This document shows positions 35,241-46,800 of a DNA stretch of 64,000 bases, in pieces. Both the position numbers and the translations under genes were made by a program. The notes beneath the pieces were generated by a model that was not told where the DNA came from, did no database searches, and was given only the letters and a program-made list of their open reading frames with translations. The stretch is from Isoetes taiwanensis (Eukaryota; Streptophyta; Lycopodiopsida; Isoetales; Isoetaceae), in the NCBI GenBank assembly GCA_021234155.1, contig JAJEKV010000221.1:62001-126000 (forward strand), in the 5' to 3' direction. The number at the start of each line of letters is the position of its first letter. Position 1 is the stretch's first letter.

Positions 35241-37750
35241 GTGGTTCCATGTAAAGGTTATCATTTTGAAAAGGAAAGAGGGAGGAGAGAGGAGAGAGAA
35301 TGCCCCTCAAAATGGCACCTATATAACATGCGGAAAATAAAATAACCCTTAATGTGGCATCGTGGCACAATCACCACCCTTCGATATTTCGCCAGTTGGA
35401 ATCCCCAGCCGTTGGGATTGGGCCACATCACCACATTAAGTGTAACAATTCAGGATGCAATTTGGCACCAATGAGGATAAAATTATCTTGAGACTAACAA
35501 AATCCCACACTTTGGGATCAAGATACATCTGCCCTAGATTTACTCAGGATCTGGGCCGCTCGGGATTCTAAACCTCGAGCGGCCTAGATCTGGCCACAAC
35601 ATTACCCTTGCAATACTTTATGCAACTATCCCAATTGACATAACAACCCCCTATGTCATGCAAAACAGCTTTGTACCTAATTTTTCACCCCATACATCAT
35701 ACTTAATGTGCATCTAAGTGTGCTCCTTAACTTTTCACCTCCATCCAATTTCTTTGTCAAACTTACATATACTTTCATCTGAAACGTTTGCTGAACACTG
35801 GTTTTAGAGCCTCTGAACAAACTTGTTGTCTGCAACTAAGAATTATTATATGTGTGATTTAGGAACCTAAAAATATGCAAGTATGGGTAATATTATAGCA
35901 AGTTCAATGCAGAAGTTTATGCTTCATCAATACCCACTTGGGTGCATACTTCACAGAACTAAAGCTAGCATAAATGATCCATCAACTAGAGCCCGTTTTA
36001 TGTTCACTGTAAATGCCTCTTTACAGAGATAATATTCCACATGTTTCTAATTTTCTTAAGGGCATTAAGACAACTTTGTCCCACAATGCGAAATCAAACA
36101 TGGGCCATATTCCCAACAAGGTCATCCTCAATATTACTTTAGGGATAGTTATTATTGCATTTACACAATAGAATTGGGAGCAATAACTCCACTACGGCTT
36201 TCCTTCTAAGCACGGTGTAACTAATAGTTTTTTCAAGTCAATTTAGTTTAATTTTATTCTATATGTTGACCATAAAAGGAGACCTATCATCAACGTTTGA
36301 TTAGCATCCTTAGGCACACAACCACAACATTGCTCATCAAACTACACGTAATTCTTGCGAAGTAGCATCTGCAGTGCATCAAACTTTGCTTCACATTCTC
36401 TTCAATAAGGGATGTAGTATATCGGACTTCGATCATTCTTTTACTTCTAAAAGAACCATATATGCATTTTTTGCGAGATTTATCTTATTTGGTTATATTA
36501 TTACATAGAATTAGGTTTCAATTATTGTTGTTAGTTTGAAATTCTACTTGATTCATCTTTATGCACAATCCATGACCATTCATTCTAAAGGTAAAAATGC
36601 AACTAATAAGTGAAGACAAACAACTATAAGGAATAAGGGAATCCCCCATTTGGCATGCATGCAATAAAAGTATTTGTTAGTATGCTTACCTACTTTAAAA
36701 GAACAAAATAAAACGAATTTTCCACCCAGATTGATCCCATAGGATCCACACAATGGAGCTAGTAGAACCATTATTGCTGGGATTAAAACCCCTCTTCCCC
36801 AAAAGGTTTTTAAAGGAAAAATCTTTGTAATAATGATGATATTAGAAGGTCAAAGAATACACTAGACCAACTGCCACTACTCAGTGATTTTTCTACTGAT
36901 AATGCTCCTTGAGGTTGAATGTAAATGCAGTAGAGTTCAACATCTACTGAGAGAAGAGAACTGAAGGTAGCATCTAATTGGCCAAGATGCATGACATTGG
37001 TAGCTCGTTCTCTAGATGTTCGAGGGGAAAGTAGGAGACTGACACAATCAAGTTGATATCTAGCTGAGTGGCACAAAGGTGCAAAAACACTAGTTGTTTC
37101 CTTAGTAACCAATTTGGGTGGATGTAGTTGCCTCGTCTGGAACGATGATATTTTAAGAATTGGACTATCTTGATTTGGAGTTGTTGATTTCGTTCTGCAT
37201 GGCCTACAACTTGGTGTTCTTGTTTCTACTTTAATAACTAGCCCATTCCATAGTCCAAAAAAACTAAAGTCACAGCTTCTGGATAATCCACCTAATTATA
37301 TATTTGAGCCTAGAAAGAGCATGTTCATGGTGAGTGAGACACATTCAAATATTCATTAAATGCGTGCATTGCCTAGACATATTAGAATCAAAATAGCCCA
37401 AATATATTAAAGACAAAATAATTTTAGACGAATGTCAATGATATCTTTTATAAGAGTTAGAAGATGATGTAGTTCTTCTATATGGTTCTCCATGTACTTT
37501 AAATCTCTTTAATAAAGTCCATTTGAAGATAAACTTCCCGCATCAATTCTTTGTTTTGTTTTGTCCAAAGAATAGTAATAAGCCTTCACAAATTTGTCAT
37601 GTGCATTACGAAGGATTCTCATTCACAGCAATTACACCATCCTTAAATATATGCAGATTTCTCCTCTCCTAAAGGGACCAAAGCAATTACCCAGAAAACA
37701 AGATGAAAAGCATACTGTCATTGCGAAATAATTAAGTCTATAGCAAGTCA
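35241..37750. other. interval without recognisable gene
   Basis: A GA-rich patch at 35270-35300 is followed by AT-rich sequence. A C-AAACCTCGAGCGGC-type short inverted pair (GCCGCTCGGGATT / AACCTCGAGCGGC) occurs near 35552-35583. No coding frame was supported. Confidence 0.55.
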
Positions 37751-37801
37751 AGATAGATAGTATTTTTAACGTCACGCCACTAGGCAGCATCCAACTGGAC
37801 A
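37751..37801. repeat. source arm of a 51-bp inverted repeat
   Basis: The arm contains ACGTCACGCCACTAGGCAGC. Its reverse complement is present at 39096-39145 with only one base missing. This arm is in the 3' flank of the LINE and carries only about two and a half TATC-type units. Confidence 0.95.
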
Positions 37802-38073
37802 TGTGACCAGATGAAATGTAACTATACAAGTATAACTTATCAAGTTATTCATTTGCAACTATTTTTTTTTTTTTTTTTTGAAGGCAAGGTGGGTTTTGTA
37901 TTCATTTTACATGGAATACATCACGTCAGGATCTTCCAAGCCAGGAAGATATATGCATGTCACAGAACAAAAAAGCCTTCCTTAATGAAAAAACATAAGG
38001 AAGGATATAAGCCATTTAGGCTGCATGCACAAAATAGATTTAAATTTCAAAATATACTAATATCCAAAAGGCA

Positions 38074-39095
38074 CTAAACCTGATTGGCCTCAAGCAGATC
38101 TTGGACAGTGAGATCTGCTACAACAGATCTGCCAAAAATGTTGAGGAGCTCGTCGAGTTCTTCCACAGTAAATGTGGTATAATCCATTAGCATCAGTACT
38201 CGAGCTTCTCTCTTCTGTTGCCATTTATGGAAGAGAGCTTGAAAAAAAGGTTTCAGACCATTGTACCTCCACACCTCAGGCCTGTCTAACAGCTTCTTAA
38301 TTGCCATAGAGTGAATCATCTCCTGTTTGAGCCTAATGAAGTGCTGCTCCAACTCCAGTCTTGGGATATACAGATCCTCATTCTCATTATTGCCGAGCCA
38401 CCTGATGGGGGCACCCAGATTCCTCAGTCTCCTCTGCTGCTCTGTGTAGCAAACCATCAGAATCAGTTAGTATTAGGAAGAAAAAATTGTATGCATTTTT
38501 AAATTTCCCAATTCGATCCCATTCTTTATCATATTTGAGACCACGGAGAGCTTTGTGAGCTGAGGCAGTCTGTTGGATAGTGGTAAGCAAATTGGTTTTA
38601 ATCCAGATCAGATCTGGCCTTTTCCCTTCCAAACAAACCCTGTTTGTGTATCTCCATATGATCCAACAAGTGAGATCCTTTATGTGTTAATCAGTCTTGA
38701 TCCCGAATTTAAGAACTGAAACATATTACTTGAAGCTCCCAGATTCAATTGGGAGGTCCATGTCCAGATATCTTCAATTCCATTCCACATCCCAGAGGGC
38801 ATAAACTGGAGGTCCTCAAGTCAAATTTAGCTCTCTTGACATTAGAGTGGAGACTTTGATGCAAAATTAGCCATCTGAAAAGGGTGATTTTTGGTGCACC
38901 ATAATTCCTCCATCCTTTTGCACAGTTCTTTGCCAAATCCTTCTCCTCACAATTCCATAGGCCACATGCCCGGGAAGATCTATGCTGCATAAGGGCAGAG
39001 TAGATATCCTGAACTATGTAACAATCTTTGTTGTTTTGTGTCCAAACATTTGAATTGGAAGCTAATTCCTGGTAAGGGGCCATTTTTTCCATGAC
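38074..39095 (-). pseudogene. LINE ORF2 C-terminal region (zf-RVT and extension)
   Basis: After the inserted segment the protein resumes with MEKMAPYQELASNSNVW. It then contains the zf-RVT signature (ITLFRWLILHQSLHSNVKRA, C-x3-C). A basic/hydrophobic extension follows with IRLKQEMIHSMAIKKLLDRP, KREARVLMLMDYTT and VADLTVQDLLEANQV. The same extension is present in the 44.0-45.4 kb LINE, so it is a family feature. Frame breaks separate the three open parts. Confidence 0.8.
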
Positions 39096-39135
39096 TGTCC
39101 AGTTGGATGCTGCCTAGTGGCGTGACGTTAAAATA

Positions 39136-39223
<88 letters not shown>

Positions 39224-39225
39224 TA
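39096..39225. repeat. templated insertion with expanded (TATC)n microsatellite
   Basis: The first 50 bases are the inverted copy of 37751-37801. They run into about 22 units of TATC (39136-39223). On both sides LINE coding sequence is continuous when this block is removed. Confidence 0.9.
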
Positions 39226-39226
39226 A

Positions 39227-40896
39227 AGATTTCCCTATCAAGTACTGATCCCTTCAATCTTGGTTCTATTTCCTGCCATGTTATTCATCTATTCTCTTCT
39301 TCATTTCTTAAGTCTCCAAATGTTCTCAACCCTGCCTGTGACCATTGCTTGTATTTTTGGGGATGCTGGAAGGCCAGACATCCAATGTTTTCTGGTGCTA
39401 ATGCAGGGTGCCAGCTGAAAAAATGCTGAATCAGGGAGGAGATGCTTCATGGTTTTACTGCCCACAGGTAATGACTGCTCCACCCAATATTTGATTAGCT
39501 TGAATGCAGGGGAAGGCTTAAGAGAATGAATTGCTCTCCAGATTACCTTAGCAGCCAAGGCCTGAGCTTGTATGAAAAAGTCCTTGCAGCCAAGCCCACC
39601 CTGTTTTCTGGATTTGGTCAAATCAGGCCAGGCCACCTTATGACTTCCTTGCCAAATGAAACCTCTAATGGCAGATTCAATCAAATTATAAGAAGCCTTG
39701 CCTGCAACAATGGCTGAGGAGAAAAAAACATGTGTACTAGCTATTACTGCATTAGCAATTTCAATTCTGCCTGCCAAAGACAAGGAAGGAGGATACATCT
39801 GAAGTTTCCTCTTGATCCTAGAGACAATTGGTTCCCAGAGACCATGTATGGAACTGTTTACAGCCAAAGGAATACCTAGAATTTTAGTTGCGGCAGATTT
39901 TCCAATGACATTTATACCCGAGAGCACACTGTCCTGGGAGTCCATGATAATAGCACATTTTGCTTTGTTGAGGCAAACTCCAGAGACTTTACCAAATCTA
40001 TCCATTGCTTCTAAGAAATTTGGTAAGCTGTTGTCACCATGCTTGAGGAATACGAAGGTGTCATCTGCATACTGCATGATGACAGAATTCCCCATATCAT
40101 TTGGAAGGGTCATGCAATTTATCATTTTCTGTGTTTGAAGGTGTAGAGCCAGCCTGGTTACAATCTCTGCCACAGTTAGGAATAACTATGGTGCCAAGGG
40201 GCACCCTTGCCTAATCCCCCTTTGACATTGAAAGAGTTTGGAAGGTGTGCCATTAATTAGTAAGGCTGATGAGGCAGAATTGTTGAAGCTCATTATTTTC
40301 TCAAAGAGTGCCTCTGGGAAGCCCAAGTGTTGTAATGCCCTTTGCAGAAACCTCCAACTAATAGTATCATAGGCTCGTTTGAAATCTAATTTCAAGAGCA
40401 TGCATTTTTGCCCAGAAAGTTTATTCCAATGTAGGCCCTCAGCTGCTCCAAGATAGTTGTCTAGAATACTTCTGGAGTGCAGAAAAGCTGACTGGCAGGG
40501 ATTGATTATTTCCTGTAATCTTGACTTGAGCCTGTTAGCCAAGATCTTTGCCAGCACTTCGTATATGGTATTAGTGAGGGATATGGGCCTCCAGTCCCCT
40601 AAAGATTCAGGGTTATCCACTTTAGGAATTAACACTATTTGACCAACATTAATGGCTGGGTTGAGTTTACTAGTTTTCCATGCCCCTTGAAAGAAGACAA
40701 TGAGGTCCTCTTTCATGATTTCCCAGAATTCCACAAAGAATTCAGGGGGAAATCCATCTGGTCCCGGGCTTTTCCCATGTGCCATGGACTTTAATGTATC
40801 CCAAATCTCCCTTTCCATAGGGATAGCCAATAACCCTTCATCTGTATCATCCAATTGAGTCGAGGGAATATCTTTGAAGAAGTCTTGGAGATCCAC
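39227..40896 (-). pseudogene. LINE ORF2 reverse transcriptase (copy B)
   Basis: The RT is nearly intact: KSPGPDGFPPEFF, PKVDNPESLGDWRPISL, LKLDFKRAYDTISW, a RQGCPLAP block and QYADDTFVFL. The thumb and connection run to GRVENIWRLKK. A TAG right after CPLAP (about 40186) is the main break. Copy A has Tyr there, so the stop is a later point change. The LINE-sense sequence continues to an LDREIFN block that aligns with a KGSEIDKKIY block in the plus-strand LINE at 44.1 kb. Confidence 0.9.
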
Positions 40897-41619
40897 ATCT
40901 TGGATCTGTTGATCAGCAACTTATCAACTATTCTTATGATCAAAGTTTCAGCAATGAAATTTGCAATTTCATTTAACTAAGGTGTCATTTAGACCATTTA
41001 AAATCTTTACTTAAACCATCAAAACTACTATGGCAGATCTACTACAGCAGGGTTAAAAAATGCTAAACCCTTGCAAAATTACGAAATCAAAGCACCTATT
41101 CAGCATTTTTTTTTTTAAACATTGTGGCACTCACCCGTCAATGTCGACTGCCCTTCTTTTCACGTCACCTTATTTCATTTTGGTTCTTTCGGTCGAATTT
41201 GGCACTCGATTCATCCAGTTGAATTTGGCACTCGATTCATCCGGGAATCCTTCTATCAGTGCAAATCATCGCCAACACTTTAATGTTGGCGCCATGGAGA
41301 ACGCAATAGATCAAGTATGTATTTTTCTTACTTAGTTTTTTAGGTTTTTCCTCTATGCCAATCCCTAAGGTTACAGCTGAAATTGCTTAATCTCTCTTTG
41401 CAGATCCCATTAGCAAGAACAAAGATAGAATTTGATGAGCTTCGAGGGTTGTGTTCTAAGGGTAGGCATCCCAAGAATGTGAAGAAATCAGACATTACAG
41501 AAGCAGGATTCCTAAGCGTATGGAAAGTTCCACTTAAAAATGGTAAAATCCACATTTCCATCATCCAGCCTCAGTTTGCAAAGGAATTGAGTGTTTTAAT
41601 CAAGCGAGTTTACCAATAA
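39733..41619. repeat. copy B of the inverted segmental duplication
   Basis: This is the reference copy of the 1.86-1.89 kb duplicated segment. Both the LINE and the RING-like gene continue beyond it (to 37862 and to 43110), whereas copy A stops within each. Copy B therefore represents the original arrangement. Confidence 0.9.
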
Positions 41620-43110
41620 GGACTCACAAATCATGAAGTTCGCACTTGGTTCGCCAGAGCATTTGCATGGCAGCGAACTTTGAAAGGTCAGTTCAATCCT
41701 GCAAAATTTGAAGTGGATTGGGCCCAGTTTGCTTTTGATTCTATGAAAATATCAGTAGAGCAGAAAAGGAAATCTCAATTTGATGGAGTTGATCCTATTG
41801 TTGTCAATTTGACTAATGTCATGGAACAGTTGAAGTCATTGATGATTGAGAAAAGCAAGACAGAAATTGCCATTGCCAACATAGAGCATGAAATTCTTAG
41901 GCTTGAGGAGAATGTGCAAGGGTCAGAAGCAGTGCTAAAATCACTAGCTTCTATGATGGAGGAAAAGACTGCTCAAATTAAGGATTTGGTAGATGATTTG
42001 GAGATGATGAGGACATGGCGCCAGCAATTTTCACGCTTCGAATTGAGCAACAGAGCTTGAAGTCAGCAATGGAGTCGCTTATAAAAGTTTGAATTCAGAG
42101 AAAAAGAACCAGTTGAATAACAAATTTTCCTCCCTATCATCGAGTGTTGCATCTTTGACTGATGACATTTGCCATTGGAATGCAAAGCGAACGCATTTTC
42201 TTGCAATGCAGCAGAATTTCAAACAGGGAAGTGTTTGAAGCCCCGAGCGGACATTTACAAACTCCCTACTGGAGTAGAGTCTAATATTTGTGCGGCATGT
42301 GGATTGCTATACACATATGAATACTTGTTTATAGTAAAACTGAAGTGCCAACACACTTATCATGTTTGTTGTTTCCAAGCTGTAGCAGATGCTTGGACAT
42401 GCATAGTTCAGGGATGCAACATCCAAGTGCCAGCAGGTCTTATGCAAGAACTCGGTTACAACTGTGAAGAGGAAATCGAAGATGGCAGTGATGATTGTGA
42501 AACCAATATGATTGTGAAGAAGCTTAAACATGTTTCTGTACCAGCAAGCAAAGATGGCGCAACTCGCGTTAATCAAGTAGAATATGTTTATGATTGTCCT
42601 CCAAATGCCTCTCATTTGAAAGGCAACTTCAAATCAGGTATTTCCTTTGTAGGGCGCTTTGAATCAATCACAGAACTGAATGTTCTTTTCTCTAAGCAGG
42701 TTCGTTAGTTGCAGAAAAGACCTCAAATGCAGCAAAGACCTCAAATGCATATTCATTGAACGGTGGGACTAAACTTTTTCTATTATCACTTGAAACATGT
42801 AGTAGTCTTAAGATTTTATCCTTTGTAAGTAGGGGCATCAGTTATAGACAGGATAGATGCAGATGAAGCCTGTGCTAAAGACAATGTTACTTCTCATATT
42901 GTAGTTGAGGAAAAAGCAGCACAAGACATAATCATCCAAAGTATATGTTTTGAAAATGAGGTTTCTGCTCAGATAGTAGGTGGAAAGAATGAAGATACGA
43001 TTGAAAAGTGGTTTGAGGAAAAGACAGGTTAGTTACTGCAGTCTCACCATCTTTTAGTCTCTAAGCTTAACTTTAACTTGATGTTTCCATGTATACAGGA
43101 GAAGATGAAC
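41294..43110 (+). pseudogene. coiled-coil plus RING-H2-like protein gene, multi-exon, degraded
   Basis: Exon 1 (41294-41314, MENAIDQ, good ATG context GCCATGG) is joined in phase 0 across an 89-nt GTATGT...CAG intron to exon 2 (IPLARTKIEFDELRG). A TAA at 41617 interrupts the frame, which then continues (HEVRTWFARAFAWQRTLKG) into a coiled coil (EKSKTEIAIANIEHEILRLE). A frameshift near 42050 follows. The last large block (42169-42708) has C-x2-C at 42289, then KLKCQHTYHVCC and C-x4-C, a C3H2C3 RING-like pattern that would suit a ubiquitin-ligase-type zinc finger. A further exon (42833-43027, acceptor TAG, donor GTTAGT) ends EKWFEEKTG and joins a short final exon GEDEP-stop. The family is unknown to me. 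At least three lesions make it a pseudogene. Confidence 0.6.
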
Positions 43111-43985
43111 CATAACAGAACATTTTGAATACTTGTACCATTAGGGGCAAAGTTTCCAAAATATGGCATGTGGATGCCATTCAACTTTTGCATGGGGCTG
43201 TTTCATTCTACTATAATGCAGCTACAGGCTTAGTGTTTAAAATCTTGTTTATTAAACCACAATTTACTTTGCAAACAGATGCAACGCAGCATGAACTAGA
43301 TATCGCAGTTTCAACTTGGTGTATCCAATCTTCCCAAGATTTGTGTATCCAATCAACTGAATGAGCAATAGATTCATTTGACAGCTCTTAAATTGTTTGG
43401 TCTGCCTAGTCTGAACAACTGAGGCATACTTTAATATCAGATATGAAGAACATGGCTCTACTTATTCATTTTTTGATATCATGTCTGATAGCGTCCTTCG
43501 CGGATGTATTTTTCATGAATTTGTAGGCTTTTATGGAGACATGGAAAGTCAATCAATTATGACAAGGTCCTACTCTTTCTCGTGTTGCAGAGGGACAAAA
43601 ACGACAATGAAATTTTAGTTTCTCTCCATGAAGATTTGTTCATAAATATCGTTCTTACCCCGTGGCTGCTTCATTGCAACAGGATGAATTACTCTTGCAA
43701 TTTGTGCAAATTTGTAGAAGATACTCCATGGTTGTGCGGGCAGAATTTAGACACAAAGATCTCCAATGTAAATATACAATAAGGTTTCACTATCGTAGAC
43801 CTTTGGGGAAATACATTAGCATGTTTACATCCAAATCCAAGACGAACATTTCCTTCTCATCTTGCTACATGCAAAAACATTTATATCGGCTACTTGTATT
43901 TTTAACTAAATGTAAAGGCTCTGTTGATAATATGAAGGAAACATAAATGCTGCTGAACAACTTGGACAAAATTTCATCAATATCT
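43111..43985 (+). pseudogene. unassigned coding fragments
   Basis: Coherent peptides in shifting frames occur at 43140-43364 and 43590-43946. The second contains ELLLQFVQICRRYSMVV and IRFHYRRPLGKYISMF. They lie between the RING-like gene and a LINE 3' end and could belong to either, or to a third gene. No domain was recognised. Confidence 0.3.
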
Positions 43986-43989
43986 TGCT

Positions 43990-45446
43990 CTAAGAGAAAG
44001 AGGTTGTCTTGCTTTTCAGCATCCTCAGAAGTATATGCAATGGACTAAGGCTGATTTATGTAAAATTGATGACTTACGAAAAAATGACACTTGGTTAACC
44101 TGGCCAGAAGTTAAAGGAAAAACAAAAGGGTCCGAGATTGATAAAAAGATATACTTGAAGATTATGGGTGCTATAGGTGGATTGCAAGAGTTAGCCATGG
44201 CTTCTAACTAGTGGAACCTCAACAAGAAGGAAATGTAGTTAAAGAAATTTATGCTGCCTTATTGGAGACTAAAACTTCATGAGCCTGTATCCTTTGGTAC
44301 TGTGAGAAGTGGCATCTATTTGTGCTAAGGGATGGAAATGCTATGGTGCAGTTAAGATCGTGACATTTAGATGGTTGATGCTACATCAGAGCCTTCATAT
44401 CAATGCATGTCGTGCCAAATATGATAGTACTGTGAGTAAACTCTGCTCCTTAGGATGTGGTGCCACTGAATCATCAAACCATGTATTCTTGTGTCCTAAG
44501 ATTGCAGAATTTTGGACATGGGTTTCCCACATCAACCATGGATATCCAACCGACATGCTTCATTTTCTAAATGGAGAGTCTAGATTTATCAATTCCATGA
44601 GGGCTCTATGTTGCTGGATAATATGGAAATACAAAAATCTTGTGGCCATTGAACGTAAAAATACCAATCTAATTTGGATGAAATCTAACTTCCTAGCTGC
44701 TATATAGGATATGCTCTTGAAGGGAGATAAATATGACAGAGCCTGGAATCGGATTGGGAGATTCGAGGGTTTACTCAATTTTTTTGTTGTATCACTAACT
44801 GATTATGATCATTTGCTTCACAGATCAGCAGAAGAGGCTTCTTAAACAAGGGGATCATTTTCGCTGGCTTGGGCACTTGGAAGAGGATGGAATGTCAAGA
44901 CTAAATGTTGCTAATAACCTCACCTTGCTCCAACAAGAGATGATTCACTCCATAGCTATCAAGAAACTTCTGGACAAATAAGATGCATGGAGTTTTAATA
45001 GCCTCAAGCCCTTCTTTGTTTCTCTTTCTTATAAGCAGCAGCAAAAGAGAGAGGCACGGGTGCTCCTGCTCCTGGATTATACTTCATACAACAGCTCAAA
45101 ACTAGATGAAATGCTTAACATCTTTGGCTGCAATGTGGTCTCGGACCTTACCATGCAAGATCTGCTCGATGCAACCTGACATTGGCAAAAGTTTCGCGAC
45201 TACATGTGCAAAAGTCTCTCGGCTATATATACCAAGCCTATCGTTTCTATGCAATAGGCCTTTTTTAGAACATGTTAGCAATGTATTTAAATTTTTGGAC
45301 ATGTTGTTTTATACCCTTCTCACATATAAAGAAGAGACCTACTACTACTTAGTGATGTTACTCCTTTTGTAAGATACCACATCACCCATTATGTATTTTC
45401 TCTAAATGAATAGGAAAAATGCCTTGCTATAAATAAATAAATAAGC
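43990..45446 (+). mobile_element. L1-like LINE 3' fragment
   Basis: The fragment is a plus-strand relative of the 37.9-40.9 kb LINE. It has a LTWPEVKGKTKGSEIDKKIY block, zf-RVT (TFRWLMLHQSLHINACRAKY, C-SLGC), then the same C-terminal extension (KREARVLLLLDYTSYNSSK, VVSDLTMQDLLDAT). The 3' UTR ends in an ATAA-repeat tail at about 45430-45446. It is 5'-truncated and carries several stops. Confidence 0.8.
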
Positions 45447-46340
45447 CAATATAACCAAATACGAAGCCGTGAAAAATCTAAATAGCCACCAGTAAAATAC
45501 CCAAGGACTGCATAGGAGAATAAGTTCCCAGCGCATTTAATATGAGCTTGGTGGTCCACCTCAACCACAGGAATACCAGAAGCTTGAACTACATTCTGAC
45601 AGTCAGACTGGTAAAATATGTCATCTGGAGGCAATTGTTGTTGAAGCTAAGTCTGTTGAGCTTTCAATGTCCAAGATTGCCGACAACTCATCCTTGCCGC
45701 TTCAGACAACACCTGTAAAGCAGCTGCTACCCTTGCCTTTCTAGATGCACTAGATATATCCTTACTAAGCCAATCATTAAATATTTTATATGAAACTTTT
45801 GTAACAGAATCAGATGACTTCCAAGCACCATCATTTGCCTGAGGCTGAGGAACTACATTAGGACTGGAATCCGTACCTGTTTGATGCAAATTCCCATTAA
45901 CTTCCACTCCCTTATTTGCAATGCCTTACAAGGGAAAAATCCCTTTCCTCAAGAACCACCGGAGCAGCCACCATTGACGACAAAGAACTTTCAATTGAAT
46001 TATTTACCTCTTTTTGTGCAGCAACTGAGGGATCATGTATCACCAAGCTGGCGGTACACTCACGCCGTGTTGCCGCCGCCTTGGATGTTGGAATAAATCT
46101 GTCTTTCCCATCTCTATTAAAAGTGGCCAAAATCAAACAGGCCCAAACCCGGCCCCTAACCTGATAGCAAACCCTAACAAAATTCATACTGGCAGAGAGC
46201 TCTCAGAATAAGCTTTCTAACGAGCTAAAGATCATAAAATGAAGCCCAAATACTCAAGTTACAAGGAAAAACACTGGCTGCGCTAAGCGCCATAGTCATG
46301 AACGCCCATCCCTCAACCACAAGTTCCTTTCCTGCTTCTC
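45447..46340 (-). mobile_element. L1-like LINE 5' fragment (5' UTR and start of ORF1)
   Basis: On the minus strand the peptide runs from about 46190 with stops and then MEVNGNLHQTG (45907) to SDCQNVVQASGIPVVEVDHQ and the start of a DUF4283 domain. The match to the N-terminal third of ORF1 at 31.7-32.4 kb is clear. The region upstream of ORF1 also resembles the 32.4 kb LINE 5' UTR. The fragment stops exactly where the plus-strand LINE tail ends. Confidence 0.65.
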
Positions 46341-46373
46341 AAAACAAAATAGAAAGTACACATTCTTCAACAT

Positions 46374-46800
46374 AGATGTATGACATAGAGAAAGAAAAAA
46401 CTATAATTATATTTCTGGATGGTATAGATCATGTTTGCACAATATGATTAAGGATAAGCACAATGTTTTTTCTGAGCTTCTTTGATGCGAACTCACTTCC
46501 TTAACTTGAGGCCAATTTTTAGCCTGTAAGTCTCAATAGTAAAACTTGGCAATTCATCATAGCTATAGAACATTGAGTGCATCATAGCTAAAGCATGGGG
46601 CGCTTCATTGCAATCACATTTCTACATAGATGGATGTTGTTTGCATAACGTGCTTAAGGATATGCACAATCTTTTTTTTTTAACTTCATTCATGCAGCCT
46701 TCTTGTTTACCTTGAGGCCAATTCCGAGCCTATAGGTCTTAATAGTTTTTCATTCAAAACTTGGCAATCCACCATAGCTACAATGCTTCATAGCAAATAA
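46374..46800. repeat. diverged tandem duplication, period about 205 bp
   Basis: Shared blocks are AAGGATA-x-GCACAAT (46452, 46657), CTTGAGGCCAATT and AAAACTTGGCAAT followed by ATAGCTA. No coding meaning was seen. Confidence 0.7.

Larger units (their letters stand above)
37862..40930 (-). mobile_element. 5'-truncated L1-like LINE (copy B)
   Basis: In sense orientation the element has the RT half of ORF2, a C-terminal zinc-binding region, a unique C-terminal extension, a 3' UTR with two stem-loops (37931-37950 and 37976-38004) and an 18-base poly(A). ORF1 and the endonuclease are missing. A 130-base non-LINE insertion splits ORF2 at 39096-39225. The exact 5' border could not be fixed. The last clear ORF2 peptide (VADQQIQDVDLQDFF) is at about 40890-40930, and no convincing TSD was found. 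Confidence 0.85.

Noticed and set aside
39136-39223. CRISPR-like or satellite array
   Set aside because: It is a simple (TATC)n microsatellite with no spacers. No CRISPR array exists in the window.
40930-41100. Target-site duplication for the LINE at 37.86 kb
   Set aside because: Short matches such as ATTTGCAA occur at both sides but are low-complexity and not adjacent to a defined 5' end.
43990-46340. Twin-priming inversion of a single LINE
   Set aside because: Twin priming places the inverted 5' part upstream of the 3' part. Here it is downstream of the tail.
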